Below, in pieces: positions 13,950 through 16,254 of a DNA stretch of 16,254 nt. Position 1 is the first letter of the stretch; each line of letters starts with the position of its first letter. The notes below the pieces were generated by a model, which did no database searches, had not been told where the DNA came from, and saw only the letters and a program-made list of their open reading frames with translations. Source of the DNA: Gallionella sp. (GTDB taxonomy: Bacteria > Pseudomonadota > Gammaproteobacteria > Burkholderiales > Gallionellaceae); NCBI GenBank assembly GCA_017880945.1, contig JADGRM010000016.1, positions 1 through 16,254 of the forward strand, read 5' to 3'. The translations under genes were made by a program, and so were the position numbers.

Positions 13950-16163
13950 TCAATCAGCGGCACGCGACAACAGCCGCCCTTCCTTGAGCAATGCGGTACA
14001 AGAATCTACCGGCAAAGGCTTCGAATAGTAATAGCCTTGCATCTCGTCACAGTTATTGCGCAGCAGGAAAGCGAGCTGCGCTTCGCTTTCGACGCCCTCG
14101 GCGACCACCCGCATTCTCAGGTTATGCGCCAGATCAATAATGGTGCGCGTTATCATGGCATCGTCAGCATCGGTCGTAATGTCACGGATAAACGATCGAT
14201 CGATTTTCAATTCATCCGCAGCAAAACGCTTGAGATAATTAAGGCTCGAGTGTCCGGTGCCAAAATCATCCACCGACAGTTTCACACCCAGCGATTTCAA
14301 TTCGCGCAGCGTTTGCACGGCCCGATCCACGTCTTTCATGATAATGCTTTCGGTAATCTCCAGATTCAGGAATTTTGCCTCCAGCCCGGTTTCGCGGAGC
14401 ACCTGTTGCACCACTTCACAAAGGTCCTGGCGATGGAATTGAACGGCCGAAAGATTGACCGCCACGCTGCACGGCTTTATCCCCATGCTCTGCCAAGCCT
14501 TGGCTTGGGCACAGGCGGTGCGCAGCACCCATGTCCCCACCGGCACGATCAACCCGTTTTCCTCGAGCAACGGAATAAAGTCGACCGGGTTAATCCTGCC
14601 GCGTTCGGGATGATTCCAGCGCAGCAATGTCTCCAGCCCGCAGATTTCGCCGCTGCGCAGATCGACCTTGGGTTGGTAATGCAACTCAAAATCATAATTT
14701 TCCGCTGCCCTGTGCAATCCGCTTTCAAGCTGCATGTCATGCTGCGCGCGCTGGTTCATTTCCTCCTGAAAAAAACAAAACTGATTGCGCCCGTCATTTT
14801 TTGACTGTTGCAATGCAGACGCTGCGCTTCTGAGCAATTCCTGCGCATTTTCCCCATCGCCCGGAGACACGGCGATACCGATGCTGGCCGTCAAATGCAA
14901 CTGATGTCCGGCAATTTGGAACGGGGCAGCCAATACCTCCAGCACTTTCTTCGCCACCATCGTGGCATCAGATGCTGCATTCATGCTCAGCAGAATCATC
15001 ACAAATTCGTTGCCGCCGGTTCGCCCCACCGTATCGCTTTCGCGCAGACAATTGCTCAGCCGAACCGCCACCTGCTTGAGCAATTCATCACCCAGCGCGG
15101 ATCCGAGGCTATCGTTGATCAGCTTGAAGCGATCCAGATCGATCAGCATTGTCGCCACTACCCCATCCCCGCGCCGCGAGAGCATGTAGGCATAGTCGAT
15201 ACGGTCATAGAGCAAACTGCGATTCGGCAAGCCGGTCAGGACATCGAACTGCGCCAGATATTGCGCGCGTTCCTCGGCCTTCTTGTATGCCGTGATGTCG
15301 TTCACCATGAAAAGCAGGAGTGTCTGCCCTTCTTCCGTCACTGCTCTTGAAATGTCCGCCAGATAATATTTGCTGCCCTGCGCTACGTGCCGCTCGAAAG
15401 CCAAGCCTGAACGCATTTCTCCGCACTCAAGAACGTTCTCGATCACGCTGATTAATTGCTCACCCACCCCTAGCAACTCGGACACCATCAGCCCGACACA
15501 AGCTTCCGAAGAACTCAAATCAAACATGCTCAACAATGCCTTGTTCACCATGCGCACGTTCAGTGCCGCGTCCATCACCACCAGACCCGAAGGCATGTCG
15601 GCAATGATTTGACTGGAAAATTTCTTTTCCCGGACAACCGCCTGATGCTCCGCATGAAAATACGTATCTAGAGCCAACTCCATATCAAAAAAAACGATTT
15701 TGAGCAGCGCGCTATAGGTGGCAATGCACTGTTCCGCATCCCCTCCCATCAGATGGTAAACACCGGGCATGAGCTCGTGCAGATATTTGCGATAGGCCCC
15801 GATATACCATTGGGGGGTCAGCCCGACGCGCTGGTGAACCACACCTACGTGCAGACGGTTCTCCACATAATTCGACCCATATTCGCCCTCGGTGAGTTGG
15901 CTGAAATAAGCCGACTGGGTACGTTTAAGACGTTCCAGTTTCTCGGTGTTGCCGAGCAACGGCAGTAACTGGGGGAAATGCTGCAGATGCCGATAGAATG
16001 CCTCGCTTAAAGGATCACGCTGCGCCTCCAGACGTGCGTGCAGCTCTTTAAGTAGCGCGATATCCGCCTCGGTAAATTCAAGAAATTCCTTGCGCACCGC
16101 CACTTCGGCGTTGTCGATACCCATTTCGACAGAAGTAGGGTAGTTTTCGGTGAGATTGCTCAT
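13950..16163 (-). CDS. Globin-coupled sensor with PAS, degenerate GGDEF (GGNEF) and EAL domains
   Basis: A 737-residue soluble c-di-GMP enzyme. Residues 30-175 form a globin-coupled-sensor haem domain: FYRHL gives a distal-pocket Tyr57 candidate, and NRLHVGVVHQRVGLTPQWYIGAY gives proximal His110. A PAS domain follows at about 180-300. The cyclase domain (LTGLPNRSLLYDRI, LIDLDRF) carries GGNEF at 383-387, with Asn at the metal-binding acidic position, and RxxD at Arg374/Asp377. The EAL domain has E511-T-L in place of EAL, with NLEITES, DDFGTG (632-637), ELKIDRSF, AEGVES and QGYYYSKPL all present, so hydrolysis of c-di-GMP to pGpG is expected. The cyclase half is probably inactive or regulatory. 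Binding of O2 or another gas at the haem would control output. AGG lies about eight bases before the ATG. It precedes the PstS-like operon on the same strand by 70 bases. Confidence 0.93.
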   Translation of the reverse strand: MSNLTENYPTSVEMGIDNAEVAVRKEFLEFTEADIALLKELHARLEAQRDPLSEAFYRHLQHFPQLLPLLGNTEKLERLKRTQSAYFSQLTEGEYGSNYVENRLHVGVVHQRVGLTPQWYIGAYRKYLHELMPGVYHLMGGDAEQCIATYSALLKIVFFDMELALDTYFHAEHQAVVREKKFSSQIIADMPSGLVVMDAALNVRMVNKALLSMFDLSSSEACVGLMVSELLGVGEQLISVIENVLECGEMRSGLAFERHVAQGSKYYLADISRAVTEEGQTLLLFMVNDITAYKKAEERAQYLAQFDVLTGLPNRSLLYDRIDYAYMLSRRGDGVVATMLIDLDRFKLINDSLGSALGDELLKQVAVRLSNCLRESDTVGRTGGNEFVMILLSMNAASDATMVAKKVLEVLAAPFQIAGHQLHLTASIGIAVSPGDGENAQELLRSAASALQQSKNDGRNQFCFFQEEMNQRAQHDMQLESGLHRAAENYDFELHYQPKVDLRSGEICGLETLLRWNHPERGRINPVDFIPLLEENGLIVPVGTWVLRTACAQAKAWQSMGIKPCSVAVNLSAVQFHRQDLCEVVQQVLRETGLEAKFLNLEITESIIMKDVDRAVQTLRELKSLGVKLSVDDFGTGHSSLNYLKRFAADELKIDRSFIRDITTDADDAMITRTIIDLAHNLRMRVVAEGVESEAQLAFLLRNNCDEMQGYYYSKPLPVDSCTALLKEGRLLSRAAD

Positions 16164-16235
16164 CTGATACCTATTGCCATTTGGTGATGAAAAACGCTGT
16201 TCGCACTTAACGAAGCGTGAAGCGCGAAATCAAAG

Positions 16236-16254
16236 CCTGTCCTGAGCCTGTCGA
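16236..16254. repeat. Partial copy of a dispersed intergenic repeat
   Basis: The minus strand reads TCGACAGGCTCAGGACAGG up to the window edge. This closely resembles the TTCGACAGGCTCAGGACAGG-type intergenic repeat I recall from many bacterial genomes. The element continues outside the window, so its extent is unknown. Confidence 0.45.

Noticed and set aside
13925..13959. CGCTGA/TCAGCG inverted repeat at the end of the globin-coupled gene as a terminator
   Set aside because: The stem is only six bases with a loop of over 20 and overlaps coding sequence; likely chance.
13761..14804. 347-codon plus-strand frame over the EAL region
   Set aside because: It is antisense to the recognised EAL domain; no ribosome-binding site or domain was seen.
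16180..16240. Sigma-70 promoter TTGATT-N17-TTAAGT for the globin-coupled gene
   Set aside because: The -10 matches only three of six consensus bases; not supportable as an annotation.
1..16254. CRISPR arrays, tRNA or rRNA genes, intact transposases
   Set aside because: Scanned for regular repeat-spacer units, cloverleaf-like ends and transposase motifs by eye; none was seen.

Overview
This window looks like chromosomal DNA of a Gram-negative proteobacterium. I favour a betaproteobacterium of the Gallionellaceae/Nitrosomonadales kind, because of moderate GC, outer-membrane proteins with C-terminal Phe, RpoN/NtrC-type sites and several multidomain c-di-GMP proteins. That assignment is an inference from gene style, not from a marker gene. 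No rRNA, tRNA, CRISPR array or intact insertion sequence was seen.

Layout. (1) At the left edge, a minus-strand lipoprotein gene of SmpA/OmlA (BamE-like) type runs off the window. (2) Divergent from it, on the plus strand, a PotD-like periplasmic binding protein overlaps by 4 nt a membrane sensor diguanylate cyclase. This resembles the polyamine-sensing NspS/MbaA pair. (3) A 1180-residue iron-sulfur flavoprotein follows. It fuses a GltD/NfnB-like half to a PyrK/NfnA-like half and is followed by an ADP-ribose-pyrophosphatase-type Nudix hydrolase. (4) An ammonium transporter gene lies behind an apparent sigma-54 promoter with NtrC-type enhancer sites. (5) About 1 kb of accessory-looking DNA (9257-10303) holds one small conserved-looking gene with a promoter/palindrome, repeat-like sequence and a possible gene remnant. 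(6) A minus-strand block reads right to left: a globin-coupled PAS-GGNEF-EAL protein, a small PstS-like periplasmic protein, an outer-membrane porin-like barrel and a dCache-PAS-GGDEF cyclase. The last three are tightly packed and look like one operon. (7) The right edge carries part of a sequence I remember as a dispersed intergenic repeat.

How the genes may work together. Four proteins in 16 kb handle c-di-GMP or its precursors. Two diguanylate cyclases with intact GGDEF and RxxD sites are each encoded with a periplasmic solute-binding protein: PotD-like in one case, PstS-like plus a porin in the other. This suggests two envelope nutrient-sensing inputs that make c-di-GMP. The globin-coupled protein has GGNEF in place of GGDEF but a complete-looking EAL catalytic set, so it is predicted to degrade c-di-GMP in response to a haem ligand such as oxygen. 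The ammonium transporter is independently predicted to be nitrogen-regulated. Functions are inferred from motifs and gene order; no searches were run.
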